DNA from: Pseudomonas migulae NBRC 103157
GTDB taxonomy: Bacteria; Pseudomonadota; Gammaproteobacteria; Pseudomonadales; Pseudomonadaceae
NCBI RefSeq assembly: GCF_002091715.1
Contig: NZ_BDAG01000031.1
Coordinates: 26,781 to 90,780, forward strand
Length of the DNA stretch: 64,000 nucleotides
Direction: 5' to 3'
Numbering within the stretch: position 1 is the stretch's first letter; every line of letters starts with the position of its first letter. Under the pieces are notes generated by a model. The model saw nothing but the letters and a program-made list of their open reading frames with translations. It was not told the origin of the DNA and made no database searches. Both the position numbers and the translations under genes were made by a program. This document shows, piece by piece, positions 54,380-63,075 of this stretch.

Positions 54380-55096
54380 ATGTTGAAGGTTCTCGCTCTG
54401 CTGACACTTCTGGCGTCCACCGCCGTCCACGCTCAAACCCCGCTGCACACCGATCTGCCGCTCAAGTATCTGGAGCAGGCCAACCCCGAATCCGTCAATC
54501 AGCCCTTGGTGATCTTTCTCCACGGCTACGGCAGTAACGAACAGGACCTGTTCGGGATCAAGGATGAATTGCCTGCCCAGTACAACTTCCTGTCGGTGCG
54601 GGCGCCGATCGTGATGGAGGAGGGCAGTTATCAATGGTTTCGCAAGAAAGGTGAAGGTGCCTACAACGGCGAGACGGATGATCTGAAGGCCAGCGGCCAG
54701 GTGTTGCTGGATTTCGTCGCACAGGCTGCGAAGAAATATCACACGGAACCGAACAAGGTTTTCCTGGTGGGTTTCAGCCAAGGCGCGATCATGTCCTACG
54801 AAGTTGCACTGCGTCACCCCGAGGCCGTGGGCGGGATTGCCGCGTTGAGCGGGCGAATTCTCCCGGTGCTCAAGTCCGAGCTAAAACCGGATGAAAAACG
54901 CCAGAAGCTGGCGATTTTCATCGGGCATGGCACGGCGGACAAACGCCTTCCCTTCAACGACGGCACCGAGGCGGACAGCCTGTTGCAGAGCCTGTCCATC
55001 AAGCCTGAGTTTCATGCCTACCCAGGCGTCGGTCACAGCATCAGTGCCACCGAGATGCAGGACTTGAGCGCCTGGTTGCAGCGGCTCAACCCCTGA
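54380..55096 (+). CDS. Secreted carboxylesterase/phospholipase-type alpha/beta hydrolase
   Basis: The 238-aa product (ATG 54380, GAAGGAAGG upstream) has a signal peptide (cleavage near AVHAQT). The hydrolase triad is Ser in GFSQG (about residue 138), Asp in HGTADKRLPF and His in VGHSIS. The fold is the carboxylesterase/acyl-protein thioesterase type (LFLHGYGSNEQDLFGIKDELP-like region). It converges on the DcrB-like gene, three bases apart. The substrate is not known. Confidence 0.87.
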   Translation: MLKVLALLTLLASTAVHAQTPLHTDLPLKYLEQANPESVNQPLVIFLHGYGSNEQDLFGIKDELPAQYNFLSVRAPIVMEEGSYQWFRKKGEGAYNGETDDLKASGQVLLDFVAQAAKKYHTEPNKVFLVGFSQGAIMSYEVALRHPEAVGGIAALSGRILPVLKSELKPDEKRQKLAIFIGHGTADKRLPFNDGTEADSLLQSLSIKPEFHAYPGVGHSISATEMQDLSAWLQRLNP

Positions 55097-55099
55097 GCC

Positions 55100-55669
55100 T
55101 TACTTGCCGCTGACGATCTGTTTAACCAGCGCTTCATGCCCGGCATTGTCGCTGAGACGGGAAATTACCTGAATCAGCGCCATGCGCGTGCCCGAGGCCG
55201 CCATCAGCGTGGTATCCAGGGTTTTGCCGCCGCCTTGAGTGGCGATGCTGTCGAGCTGTCGCAGTCCCAGGCCGGTGCCTTTCTGAGTGATGCTTTTTTC
55301 ACTGAGCCTGGTGAAATCCGGCAGTGCCTTGGCTTGCTCGGTGGCGAAGTCGGACGCCGTGGCGTCGAGGAACTCACCGTCGTTGTCCTTGGCATTGACG
55401 CCACCGGGGATGGTGTTTTCAGCAGCAATGACCACGGTTTTGGTGGTTTCGTTGGTGTACATGGTGCCACTCGCGCCGGTCGAGCTCGGTGGCAGAGCGT
55501 TGGCGATGAAGCCCTTGGGCAGGGTGAATGTGAATTTGTTGCCCAGCATCGAGACTTTCTGCGTTGACGCCGCCTCTTTGGCCACGACCTTGGCAGCCTG
55601 CGCGTTCAAAGCCCCCAGGCTGGCAATCGCCAGCAGCAGGACAACGGCTTTTTTACTCAACAGTGACAT
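55100..55669 (-). CDS. DcrB-like periplasmic protein
   Basis: The 189-aa product has a signal peptide (MSLLSKKAVVLLLAIASLGALNAQA) without a lipobox and the DcrB/DUF1795 pattern: KVSMLGNKFTFTLPKGFIANALPP, then a beta-rich chain (KTVVIAAENTIPGG, FLDATASDFATEQAKALPDF, LRQLDSIATQGGGKTLDTTLMAASGTRMALIQV). E. coli DcrB is a lipoprotein needed for phage C1/C6 entry. The two ends of this gene and the esterase gene meet within 3 bases. Confidence 0.7.
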   Translation of the reverse strand: MSLLSKKAVVLLLAIASLGALNAQAAKVVAKEAASTQKVSMLGNKFTFTLPKGFIANALPPSSTGASGTMYTNETTKTVVIAAENTIPGGVNAKDNDGEFLDATASDFATEQAKALPDFTRLSEKSITQKGTGLGLRQLDSIATQGGGKTLDTTLMAASGTRMALIQVISRLSDNAGHEALVKQIVSGK

Positions 55670-55834
55670 TCAAAATCTCCAGGGTTGTCGCGGTGGGGGG
55701 CGATCATCCCATGGAGGTCGTGACGCATTCCAGCGTGGTCTAACGGACGGTCGGGTTTCGGTGAGCAAACCGCTTTTGAATGTAGTCAGTGTCCCGTGGT
55801 GAGCGGCTAGCCCTCACCACGGGATCTGACGCGA

Positions 55835-56161
55835 CTACACCTCGCGGCGCACCGGGTAGCCCTTGATCACATCCATGAACTCGATCCGGCGCTCGCTGGC
55901 CAACAACGCCGGCAAATGTTTTTCATATTCCTGGCGATACGGCTTGCTCAGGTGACGAGTGATGAAGTCTTCCTTGCTGCAGTTCCAGGTTTCATAGAGC
56001 ACCAGGGTGTTCGGATCGTCCTGGAGTTGATGGACCCAGGTGTTGATGAAATCCGGCTCGGCCGACATCTGGTGCACCACGTCCAGCAGCCGCTCCCTGG
56101 TTTCGGCGAAACGCTCCGGTTTGGCCGGCAGGTAAACGATAAACGCGACTTGATCACTCAT
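55835..56161 (-). CDS. Putative quinol monooxygenase (ABM-fold protein)
   Basis: The 108-aa product has the antibiotic-biosynthesis-monooxygenase fold: VAFIVYLPAKPERFAETRERLLDVV, TWVHQLQDDPNTLVLYETW and ITRHLSKPYRQEYEKHLPALL with the conserved His. Homologues such as YgiN oxidise menadiol-type quinols without a cofactor. It is 28 bases downstream of the glutathione transferase gene and likely co-transcribed, suggesting electrophile or quinone detoxification. Confidence 0.82.
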   Translation of the reverse strand: MSDQVAFIVYLPAKPERFAETRERLLDVVHQMSAEPDFINTWVHQLQDDPNTLVLYETWNCSKEDFITRHLSKPYRQEYEKHLPALLASERRIEFMDVIKGYPVRREV

Positions 56162-56189
56162 TTCATCACCTTCGAATGTAGGAAACGGT

Positions 56190-56864
56190 TTACTGCGCCT
56201 GGTTCTGAGGAAACAGATTGCGGCGGGTTTCTTCGTCGAACTCGGCTTTCAACACCAGTTTCTCTTTAAGACCCTGGGCGCGCTGCGCTGCCGGGCGGGC
56301 GCTGATTTCGTCGAACAGACGCTTGACGTTCGGGTACGCCGCCAAGCCATTCTCGCCGAGGATGTACGGTGCGTAACTGGCCCAGCCCCAGAGCGCCATG
56401 TCGGCGATGCTGTAGGTGTCGCCCGCCAGATAGGGATGATCGGCCAGACGCTGGTCGAGCACGCGATAGTGACGTTCGACTTCCTTGAGGTAGCGGTTTT
56501 TCGCGTAGGCCAGGTCTTCCGGTGCGTGGTGCAGGAAATGCACGGCCTGACCGGAGAACGGCGACAGACCCGTGGCGATGAACATCAGCCACGACAGCAG
56601 CTCGGCTTGCCCGGTGACCGAGGTCGGCAGGAAGCGCTGATGTTTTTGCGCCAGGTGCAGCAGGATTGCCTGGGAGTCGAAGACCGTGGCGTCGCCATCG
56701 ACCAGCGCTGGCACCTTGGCGTTCGGGTTGATCGCCAGAAAGGCTGGCTGGTGTTGCTCGCCCTTGAAGGTGTCGACGCCGATCAGTTCGTACGGCGTTT
56801 GCAGCTCTTCGAGCAGCAGGGCAACTTTCATCGGGTTGGGCGAAGGGTGGAAAAAGAACTTCAT
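56190..56864 (-). CDS. Glutathione S-transferase
   Basis: The 224-aa product (ATG 56864) has an N-terminal thioredoxin-fold domain (MKFFFHPSPNPMKVALLLEELQTPYELIGVDTF, NPNAKVPALVDGDATVFDSQAILLHLAQ with the glutathione-binding PAL and DS motif). A helical C-terminal domain follows (DHPYLAGDTYSIADMALWGW). The SPNPMKV catalytic-loop region resembles the YfcG/YghU-type Nu class. It is in an operon with the ABM-fold protein. The frame is open upstream but the family start is clear. Confidence 0.9.
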   Translation of the reverse strand: MKFFFHPSPNPMKVALLLEELQTPYELIGVDTFKGEQHQPAFLAINPNAKVPALVDGDATVFDSQAILLHLAQKHQRFLPTSVTGQAELLSWLMFIATGLSPFSGQAVHFLHHAPEDLAYAKNRYLKEVERHYRVLDQRLADHPYLAGDTYSIADMALWGWASYAPYILGENGLAAYPNVKRLFDEISARPAAQRAQGLKEKLVLKAEFDEETRRNLFPQNQAQ

Positions 56865-56945
56865 GGTGCAGGCCTCGGTCAGTGGGTAAGTAACTGAGGC
56901 TGATGGTGGGCGAAACCCGTTCGATTGACGCACGAGGTTGTTGTT

Positions 56946-57737
56946 CTACTCATTCGAAATAGTTGAACGAGTTGTCGGCATACTCACGGGTTTGGCCAGC
57001 AGGCGTTTGGTGATGCCGAGCGTGGCCACGGACACTGCGACGCCGACGCCGAACCCGCTCAGGCCCATGACGGGCAACGTCAGGGCGAGAACGAGGCAGA
57101 ACGCGGCAAACGAATACATGCCCGTCGCCGTGGCTCGCAACAAGGCTGCGGTAAACGCCGGCCCGCGGGTTTGTTGGGAGAACACGGCCATCACGCTGCC
57201 CAATACCGGGAACACTGCGAGCAGACCGCTCCAGCGGTCGCCGACGGTGCTCGCCAGCAAGGTCACGGCGAGGGTGAGGAGGGCGCCCGCGATCATGCGC
57301 AGCAACAATTTGTCGGACTTGGGGGCCGGGCCCGAAACGATGGGCTGCACGGCCGGGAACAGATACGGCGCCGCCAGCAGCGCAGTCGCGGCGGCGATGA
57401 CGGAGAACACCAGGGACGGCGGGATCACCGACAGCACCACGGCGGCCGTCGCCCAGACCAGCAGCGAAACCGTCAGTGCCCATGGCCATCCGGCCCGTTG
57501 TGCGACCTGGGCGTAGGTGACGCAGAAAGCGATCATCGCAAACATCGCGGATAACGCGGCGGTCGCCGATTGCGCGGCAAACACTTCGCCCTGCTCGATG
57601 GCGAGGAAAAACAGAATCGGCCCGACCACCACCGGCAATCCCGACAGCCATCCGGCGACGCTCGGGCCCCAGCGTTTGCCCGCGAGGGAGATCAACAAGA
57701 GAAACCCGGGAATGACCAGCAGTTTGAGCAGCAGCAC
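56946..57737 (-). CDS. Integral membrane protein of unknown function (263 aa)
   Basis: The start is GTG 57737 with GGAGG seven bases upstream. The product is almost all hydrophobic helices (about eight), starting LKLLVIPGFLLLISLAGKRWGPSVAGWLSGLPVVVGPILFFLA. It shows an internal two-fold look: GWLSGLPVVVGPILFF near the N-terminus and GLLAVFPVLGSVMAVFS later, each with a P and G in the same place. That pattern would suit a small transporter with inverted or direct repeats. I cannot name the family. Confidence 0.7.
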   Translation of the reverse strand: MLLLKLLVIPGFLLLISLAGKRWGPSVAGWLSGLPVVVGPILFFLAIEQGEVFAAQSATAALSAMFAMIAFCVTYAQVAQRAGWPWALTVSLLVWATAAVVLSVIPPSLVFSVIAAATALLAAPYLFPAVQPIVSGPAPKSDKLLLRMIAGALLTLAVTLLASTVGDRWSGLLAVFPVLGSVMAVFSQQTRGPAFTAALLRATATGMYSFAAFCLVLALTLPVMGLSGFGVGVAVSVATLGITKRLLAKPVSMPTTRSTISNE

Positions 57738-57894
57738 GTAGGCGCCTCCGACCTTAGCGAAGCGGCAACGTTAGCATTGCGACAAGTAGATTGCTCTAAG
57801 GATTGGCTGTTTTTGTATACAAAGTTGAAATCTTGTACAGCAACACTTTATGCGTATAAGTAACAGAACCCATACGCGCTGAATCGAGCCGATC

Positions 57895-58428
57895 ATGACC
57901 CGACCACGATCACCTCTGCGACATACCCTGTGGCTGTTGGTATTACTGGGCAACCACGCGTTGGCCAATTGGCAGGAGTCTTTGCCTGGCGCCCAAATCG
58001 TTGGTACCGGCGAGTTCCGGATGTTCGGTTTCGATATCTACAACGCTCGTCTGTGGAGTGCCGCGCAGCCATTTGCGAGCGACCAGCCGTTCGCCCTGGA
58101 GCTGATTTATCAGCGCAGGATTTCCCGGGACGATCTGGTCCAGGCCAGCGTCGAAGAAATCAAACGACTGTCGGGCACATCGGTGAGTGTCGGGCAACTC
58201 GCGGCATGGCAGGCGCAGATGCAGCAGGCGTTTGTCGATGTGCAGGCCGGGCCCCGACTCATCGGGGTTTACTTGCCGGGGCAGGGCGCGCGCTTTTTTG
58301 TCGGCCCGCAGTTGCAGTACGAGGTGACGGACCCGGTGTTCGCCCGGGCGTTTTTTGATATCTGGCTTGATCCGCGTACGAGCAATCCCGAGTTGCGGGA
58401 GCAGTTGCTGGGCATTGCCAAGCCCTGA
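57895..58428 (+). CDS. Chalcone isomerase-like periplasmic protein
   Basis: The 177-aa product has a signal peptide (cleavage near NHALANW) and the chalcone-isomerase-like pattern: GTGEFRMFGFDIYNARLWSAAQPF, FALELIYQRRISRDDLVQASVEEIKRL, GVYLPGQGARFFVG and FFDIWLDPRTSNPELREQLLG. Bacterial members are mostly fatty-acid-binding-type proteins rather than true chalcone isomerases. It stands alone, followed by a REPIN. Confidence 0.8.
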   Translation: MTRPRSPLRHTLWLLVLLGNHALANWQESLPGAQIVGTGEFRMFGFDIYNARLWSAAQPFASDQPFALELIYQRRISRDDLVQASVEEIKRLSGTSVSVGQLAAWQAQMQQAFVDVQAGPRLIGVYLPGQGARFFVGPQLQYEVTDPVFARAFFDIWLDPRTSNPELREQLLGIAKP

Positions 58429-58452
58429 ACATCACCCGCCGTTGCTTTTGCC

Positions 58453-58557
58453 TTTGTAGGAGCAAGCTTGCTTGCGATGGACGTTAACGATAACGCGTGC
58501 TTCCTGATTAAACGCGGCGCCCTTGAATCCATCGCGAGCAAGCTTGCTCCTACAAAA
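58453..58557. repeat. REPIN before the NRAMP gene
   Basis: TTTGTAGGAGCAAGCTTGCTTGCGATGG is matched by CCATCGCGAGCAAGCTTGCTCCTACAAA with about 50 bases between. Its right end is about 100 bases before the mntH start. Confidence 0.9.
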
Positions 58558-58660
58558 GCAAAAGCAAAAAGCAACTGCGGCGATCTTTGCGTTTGTCTGT
58601 ACACCGAAAAGCGCGAAACGTCTAAGCTGCGCCCTCCCGTCTGTTTTCTGGAATGAATGC

Positions 58661-59980
58661 GTGAAATTCAGTTTGCCTAAAGTTGCCACTGCGCCGTTTT
58701 GCCCGCCGGAAGTGGCGGGCAGCGTTGCCGTTGACCCTCGCGCGTCATTCTTCAAGCGGGTCCTGCGTTTCGCCGGTCCGGGTTTGCTGGTGTCCATCGG
58801 CTACATGGACCCGGGCAACTGGGCCACCGCCATCGAGGCCGGTTCGCGCTTTGGCTACAGCTTGTTGTTCGTGGTCCTGCTGGCCAGTCTGGCGGGCATG
58901 GTGGTGCAGTGTTTGTGTTCGCGCCTGGGCATTGCCACCGGGCGGGACCTGGCGCAACTGTCCCGCGAACGCTACAGCACGCGGACCGCGCGCACCCAAT
59001 GGGTGCTGGCGGAAATCTCGATCATCGCCACTGACCTCGCCGAAGTACTCGGCTGCGCGTTGGCATTCCATCTGCTGCTGGGTTGCTCGCTGACCTTCGG
59101 CATCGCCCTCACGGCGTTTGACACGCTGTTGGTACTGGCCCTGCAGAACCGGGGATTCCGCCGACTGGAAGCGATCATGCTGGTGCTGGTGAGTACCATC
59201 GGTGTGTGTTTCTTCGTTGAACTGTTGTTGATCAAACCTTACTGGCCGGAGGTCGCTCTGGGATTCACGCCGTCGTTGTCCGCCATCGGCGATGCCGCGC
59301 CGTTGTACCTGGCCATCGGCATTCTCGGGGCCACGGTGATGCCGCATAACCTGTACCTGCACACCTCGATCGTACAGACCCGGATGATCGGCAAAGACCT
59401 GGCCAGCAAGCAGGACGCGGTGAAGCTGGCGCGCATCGACACCATCGGTTCCCTGGCACTGGCGCTGCTGGTCAACGCGGCGATCCTGATCCTCGCGGCG
59501 GCGGCATTTCACAAGACCGGGCACACCGACGTGGTGGACATCCAGGACGCCTATCACTTGCTTGATCCACTGGTGGGCGGGGCGTTGGCCAGCGTGTTGT
59601 TTGGTGTTGCATTGCTGGCGTCCGGTCAGAGTTCGACGTTCACCGGCACCATCGCCGGGCAGGTGATCATGGAGGGTTACCTGAACCTGCGGATTCCCTG
59701 CTGGCAACGGCGGTTGATCACCCGAGGGCTGGCGCTGATCCCGGCGTTTATCGGCGTGTGGCTGATGGGTGACAATGCGATTGGCAAGTTGCTGGTGCTG
59801 AGTCAGGTGGTGTTGAGTCTGCAATTGCCGTTTGCGCTGTATCCGCTGATCCGGATGACCAATGACCAACAATTGATGGGGCCGTTTGTGAATCGGCTGC
59901 CGACGCGAGTGTTGGCGTGGGGATTGTTTGTGGTGATCAGTGGGGCGAATAGCTGGTTGATGCTGCAGTTTTTTGGGTGA
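58661..59980 (+). CDS. mntH: NRAMP-family divalent metal transporter (MntH)
   Basis: NRAMP proteins take up Mn(II) or Fe(II) with protons. The start is GTG 58661 with GGAATG upstream, giving 439 aa and 11 membrane helices. Metal-binding motifs are intact: DPGNWAT in helix 1 and MPHNLYLHTS in helix 6. Other signatures are GLLVSIGYM and the SGQSSTFTGTIAGQVIMEGYL transport signature. The frame is open upstream to 58523, but that part covers a REPIN. No Fur or MntR box was recognised by eye. A Mn importer on the same segment as a Mn-oxidation-like regulon is suggestive only. Confidence 0.92.
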   Translation: MKFSLPKVATAPFCPPEVAGSVAVDPRASFFKRVLRFAGPGLLVSIGYMDPGNWATAIEAGSRFGYSLLFVVLLASLAGMVVQCLCSRLGIATGRDLAQLSRERYSTRTARTQWVLAEISIIATDLAEVLGCALAFHLLLGCSLTFGIALTAFDTLLVLALQNRGFRRLEAIMLVLVSTIGVCFFVELLLIKPYWPEVALGFTPSLSAIGDAAPLYLAIGILGATVMPHNLYLHTSIVQTRMIGKDLASKQDAVKLARIDTIGSLALALLVNAAILILAAAAFHKTGHTDVVDIQDAYHLLDPLVGGALASVLFGVALLASGQSSTFTGTIAGQVIMEGYLNLRIPCWQRRLITRGLALIPAFIGVWLMGDNAIGKLLVLSQVVLSLQLPFALYPLIRMTNDQQLMGPFVNRLPTRVLAWGLFVVISGANSWLMLQFFG

Positions 59981-59987
59981 CTGTCAG

Positions 59988-60151
59988 GGCCTCTTCGCGA
60001 GCAAGCCCGCTCCCACATTTGACCGAGTTGTTCAAACAAACGCGATCTAATGTGGGAGCGGGCTTGCTCGCGATGGACGTCAACGATAACGCAAGCCGTC
60101 TGAATGAACGCATTGCCCTGACGTTTTTCGCGAGCAAGCTCGCTCCTACAG
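59988..60151. repeat. REP cluster after mntH (three units)
   Basis: Three REP cores occur: TTCGCGAGCAAGCCCGCTCCCACA, its inverse TGTGGGAGCGGGCTTGCTCGCGA, and a third TTCGCGAGCAAGCTCGCTCCTACA. The first two form a REPIN and the third extends it, filling most of the gap to the thiolase gene. Confidence 0.9.
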
Positions 60152-60246
60152 GGTTTCGCCGGAGCCCGGTGTGATGTGAGTCACACCGGGGGTGTTGCCA
60201 GACGGCAGCGGATCTTCGTGGGTCCCCGCGCCGTCTGTTGAACGCT

Positions 60247-61428
60247 TTATGCTCGTTCGAGCGCCAACGCCACGCCCTGACCGCCACCGATGCACAGGGT
60301 GGCGAGGCCTTTTTTGGCGTCACGCTTGATCATTTCGTGCAGCAGGGTCACCAGCACCCGGCAACCCGACGCACCAATCGGGTGGCCCAATGCAATGGCA
60401 CCGCCGTTGACGTTGACCTTGTTCAAGTCCCATTCCAGGTCCTTGGCCACTGCCAAAGATTGCGCGGCGAAGGCTTCGTTGGCTTCGATCAGGTCCAGTT
60501 GGTCGATGGACCAGCCAGCCTTGTCCAGGCAACGGCGAGTGGCGGAGACCGGGCCGATGCCCATGATCGCCGGGTCCACGCCCGCGTTGGCGTAAGCGGC
60601 GATTTTCGCCAGCACTGGCAAGCCCAGCGCCTTGGCTTTTTCCGCACTCATCAGGATCACGGCGGCGGCGCCATCGTTCAGGGACGAAGCGTTGCCGGCG
60701 GTCACCGAACCGTCCTTCTTGAAGGCGGCTTTCAGTTTGCCCAGGGATTCGGCGGTGGTGCCGGCGCGTGGCTGCTCGTCAGTGGCGAAGGACAGCGGAT
60801 CGCCTTTGCGCTGCGGAATCAGGATCGGCGTGATCTCGTCGGCAAAGCGCCCGGCTTCGATGGCGGCCGTGGCTTTCTGCTGCGAGGCCGCCGCGAAGGC
60901 GTCCTGTTGCTCGCGGGTCAGGTTGTATTTTTCAGCCAGGTTCTCGGCGGTGATGCCCATGTGGTAATCGTTGAACGCATCCCACAGGCCGTCGCTGATC
61001 ATGGTGTCGACGATTTGTGCGTGACCCATGCGCAGACCGGTGCGTGCGCCCGGCATCACGTAGTTGGACAGGCTCATGTTTTCCTGGCCGCCAGCGATGA
61101 TCACGTCGGCGTCGCCGCAGCGAATCGCCTGGGTGGCGAGATGCAAGGCTTTCAGGCCCGAACCGCACACCTTGTTCAGGGTCATGGCGGGTACGGCGAA
61201 AGGCAGGCCGGCCTTGATCGACGCCTGACGCGCGGGGTTTTGCCCGGCACCGGCGGTCAACACCTGGCCCATGATGACTTCATCAACCTGCGCCGGGTCC
61301 AGACCGGTTTGCGCCAGCAACTGACGGATCACCGCGGCGCCGAGGTCAACGGCGGACACATTGGCCAGCGAGCCCTGGAAACTGCCGATGGCGGTACGGG
61401 TGGCGGCGACAATGACGACTTCTTGCAT
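60247..61428 (-). CDS. atoB: Acetyl-CoA C-acetyltransferase (thiolase)
   Basis: This enzyme joins or cleaves acetoacetyl-CoA and acetyl-CoA. The 393-aa product has Cys about 88 (NKVCGSGLKALHLA), the His in NGGAIALGHPIGASG and the second Cys in CIGGGQG, the complete thiolase triad. The biosynthetic-type length is correct. It is 11 bases downstream of scoB with its own GAGGAA site. With ScoAB it completes ketone-body use: acetoacetate to acetoacetyl-CoA to 2 acetyl-CoA. Confidence 0.93.
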   Translation of the reverse strand: MQEVVIVAATRTAIGSFQGSLANVSAVDLGAAVIRQLLAQTGLDPAQVDEVIMGQVLTAGAGQNPARQASIKAGLPFAVPAMTLNKVCGSGLKALHLATQAIRCGDADVIIAGGQENMSLSNYVMPGARTGLRMGHAQIVDTMISDGLWDAFNDYHMGITAENLAEKYNLTREQQDAFAAASQQKATAAIEAGRFADEITPILIPQRKGDPLSFATDEQPRAGTTAESLGKLKAAFKKDGSVTAGNASSLNDGAAAVILMSAEKAKALGLPVLAKIAAYANAGVDPAIMGIGPVSATRRCLDKAGWSIDQLDLIEANEAFAAQSLAVAKDLEWDLNKVNVNGGAIALGHPIGASGCRVLVTLLHEMIKRDAKKGLATLCIGGGQGVALALERA

Positions 61429-61439
61429 GGGATGATTCC

Positions 61440-62105
61440 TCACTGGGCAGCGAACTGCATTTCCGGAACGTGGTCCGGCACGATCAATTTACCGGCGGTT
61501 TTGGCGACGATCTCTTCGACGCTGACGCCTGGCGCACGTTCTTTGAGAATGAACGCGCCGTTTTCGATTTCAAGATAAGCCAGGTCGGTCAGTACGCGCT
61601 TGATGCAACCGGCGCCGGTCAGCGGCAGGCTGCATTGGGACAGGAGCTTGGACTCACCGTCCTTGGACGCGTGGGTCATGATGACGATGATGTTGTCTGC
61701 ACCGGCCACCAGGTCCATGGCGCCGCCCATACCTTTGACCAGCTTGCCGGGGATCATCCACGAGGCGATGTTGCCTTGCACGTCCACTTCAAAGGCGCCC
61801 AGCACGGTCAGGTCGACATGACCACCGCGAATCATCGCGAAGGACTCGGCCGAGGAAAAGATCGAAGCGCCGATCCGCGCGGTCACGGTTTGTTTGCCGG
61901 CGTTGATCATGTCGGCATCGATGGTTTCTTCAGTAGGGAAGGGACCCATGCCGAGCAGGCCGTTTTCCGACTGCAGCATGACTTCCATGCCTTCAGGGAT
62001 GTAGTTGGCGACCAGGGTCGGAATGCCGATGCCCAGGTTCACGTAGAAGCCGTCCTGCATTTCGCGGGCGACGCGTTGAGCCATTTGTTCGCGGGAAAGT
62101 GCCAT
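61440..62105 (-). CDS. scoB: Succinyl-CoA:3-ketoacid (or acyl) CoA-transferase subunit B
   Basis: The 221-aa product is the beta subunit of class I CoA-transferases. It holds the catalytic Glu in SENGLLGMGPF (about residue 47), with GIGIPTLVANYIP and GAMDLVAGADNIIVIMTHASKDG typical of ScoB/AtoA. It follows the alpha subunit by 36 bases. Together they activate acetoacetate with succinyl-CoA. AtoA of E. coli is the closest functional analogue. Confidence 0.92.
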   Translation of the reverse strand: MALSREQMAQRVAREMQDGFYVNLGIGIPTLVANYIPEGMEVMLQSENGLLGMGPFPTEETIDADMINAGKQTVTARIGASIFSSAESFAMIRGGHVDLTVLGAFEVDVQGNIASWMIPGKLVKGMGGAMDLVAGADNIIVIMTHASKDGESKLLSQCSLPLTGAGCIKRVLTDLAYLEIENGAFILKERAPGVSVEEIVAKTAGKLIVPDHVPEMQFAAQ

Positions 62106-62141
62106 TGTTGTTATTCCTTCATTCGGTCCGGGGGCAGGGGA

Positions 62142-62840
62142 TCACTTACGCACGGTGCGCTGTTCGATGCGCTTCTCGAACGTGCCACAAATGACCCGGT
62201 CGACGTAGATGCCAGGGGTATGGATCTGCGACGGCTCCAGCTCGCCGGGTTCGACGATTTCTTCGACTTCGACCACGGTGATCTTGCCGGCGGTGGCGGC
62301 CAGCGGGTTGAAGTTCTGAGCGGTGTGGCGATAGATGACGTTGCCGAAATGGTCGGCTTTCCAGCCTTTGACGATGGCGAAGTCACCGGTGATGGATTCT
62401 TCCATCAAGTACTTGCGGCCATGGAATTCGCGCACTTCCTTGCCTTCGGCGACCGGCGTGCCCACGCCGGTGGCGGTGAAGAAGGCCGGGATGCCGGCGC
62501 CGCCTGCGCGCATTTTTTCGGCGAGGGTGCCTTGAGGGGTCAGGACGACTTCGATTTCGCCTTTGAGCAGTTGGTCTTCGAACAGTTTGTTCTCACCGAC
62601 GTAGGAGGCCACTACTTTGCGGATCTGCCGGTCTACCAGCAAAACACCGAGACCGAAACCGTCGACACCGCAGTTGTTGGAAACCACAGTGAGGTCACGG
62701 GTGCCTTTGCGCTTGATCTCGGCGATCAGGTTTTCCGGGATGCCGCAGAGGCCAAAGCCGCCCGCGATCACGGTCATGCCGTCTTCAAGACCTGCCAGAG
62801 CTTCCTCGTAGGAACTCACGCGCTTGTCGAAACCTGCCAT
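62142..62840 (-). CDS. scoA: Succinyl-CoA:3-ketoacid CoA-transferase subunit A
   Basis: The 232-aa product from ATG 62840 (GAGGTG site upstream) has the alpha-subunit motifs: GMTVIAGGFGLCGIPENLIAEI, VSNNCGVDGFGLGVLL, RAGGAGIPAFFTATGVGT and KADHFGNVIYRHTAQNFNP. It is the first gene of scoA-scoB-atoB. The frame extends upstream to 63020 without similarity. The divergent LysR gene 235 bases away is the likely regulator. Confidence 0.93.
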   Translation of the reverse strand: MAGFDKRVSSYEEALAGLEDGMTVIAGGFGLCGIPENLIAEIKRKGTRDLTVVSNNCGVDGFGLGVLLVDRQIRKVVASYVGENKLFEDQLLKGEIEVVLTPQGTLAEKMRAGGAGIPAFFTATGVGTPVAEGKEVREFHGRKYLMEESITGDFAIVKGWKADHFGNVIYRHTAQNFNPLAATAGKITVVEVEEIVEPGELEPSQIHTPGIYVDRVICGTFEKRIEQRTVRK

Positions 62841-62965
62841 ATGCACCTCTTTTATTCTTTGTGGGCGGCTGGCTAGCCGTATGGGAAGGAGTGTCTCGCC
62901 AGAGAATTCATTTGTTAAGTTGATTTTTAAGGTTGATTGATAGATAAAACTCACCAATCTGTCGG

Positions 62966-63053
62966 CGCTGCCGAAGGTTGCGATGTTTTGATGTTCAGCG
63001 AATTCAGCATCGCCAGACAAAGATCAAAAGATCGCAGCCTTCGGCAGCTCCTA
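62966..63053. repeat. Inverted REP-like repeat between scoA and the LysR gene
   Basis: CGCTGCCGAAGGTTGCGATGTTTTGAT and ATCAAAAGATCGCAGCCTTCGGCAGC are near-complementary with about 35 bases between. The right arm ends about 23 bases before the LysR start, so its leader may be structured. Confidence 0.75.
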
Positions 63054-63075
63054 CAATACCTCGGAGATACCGCAG

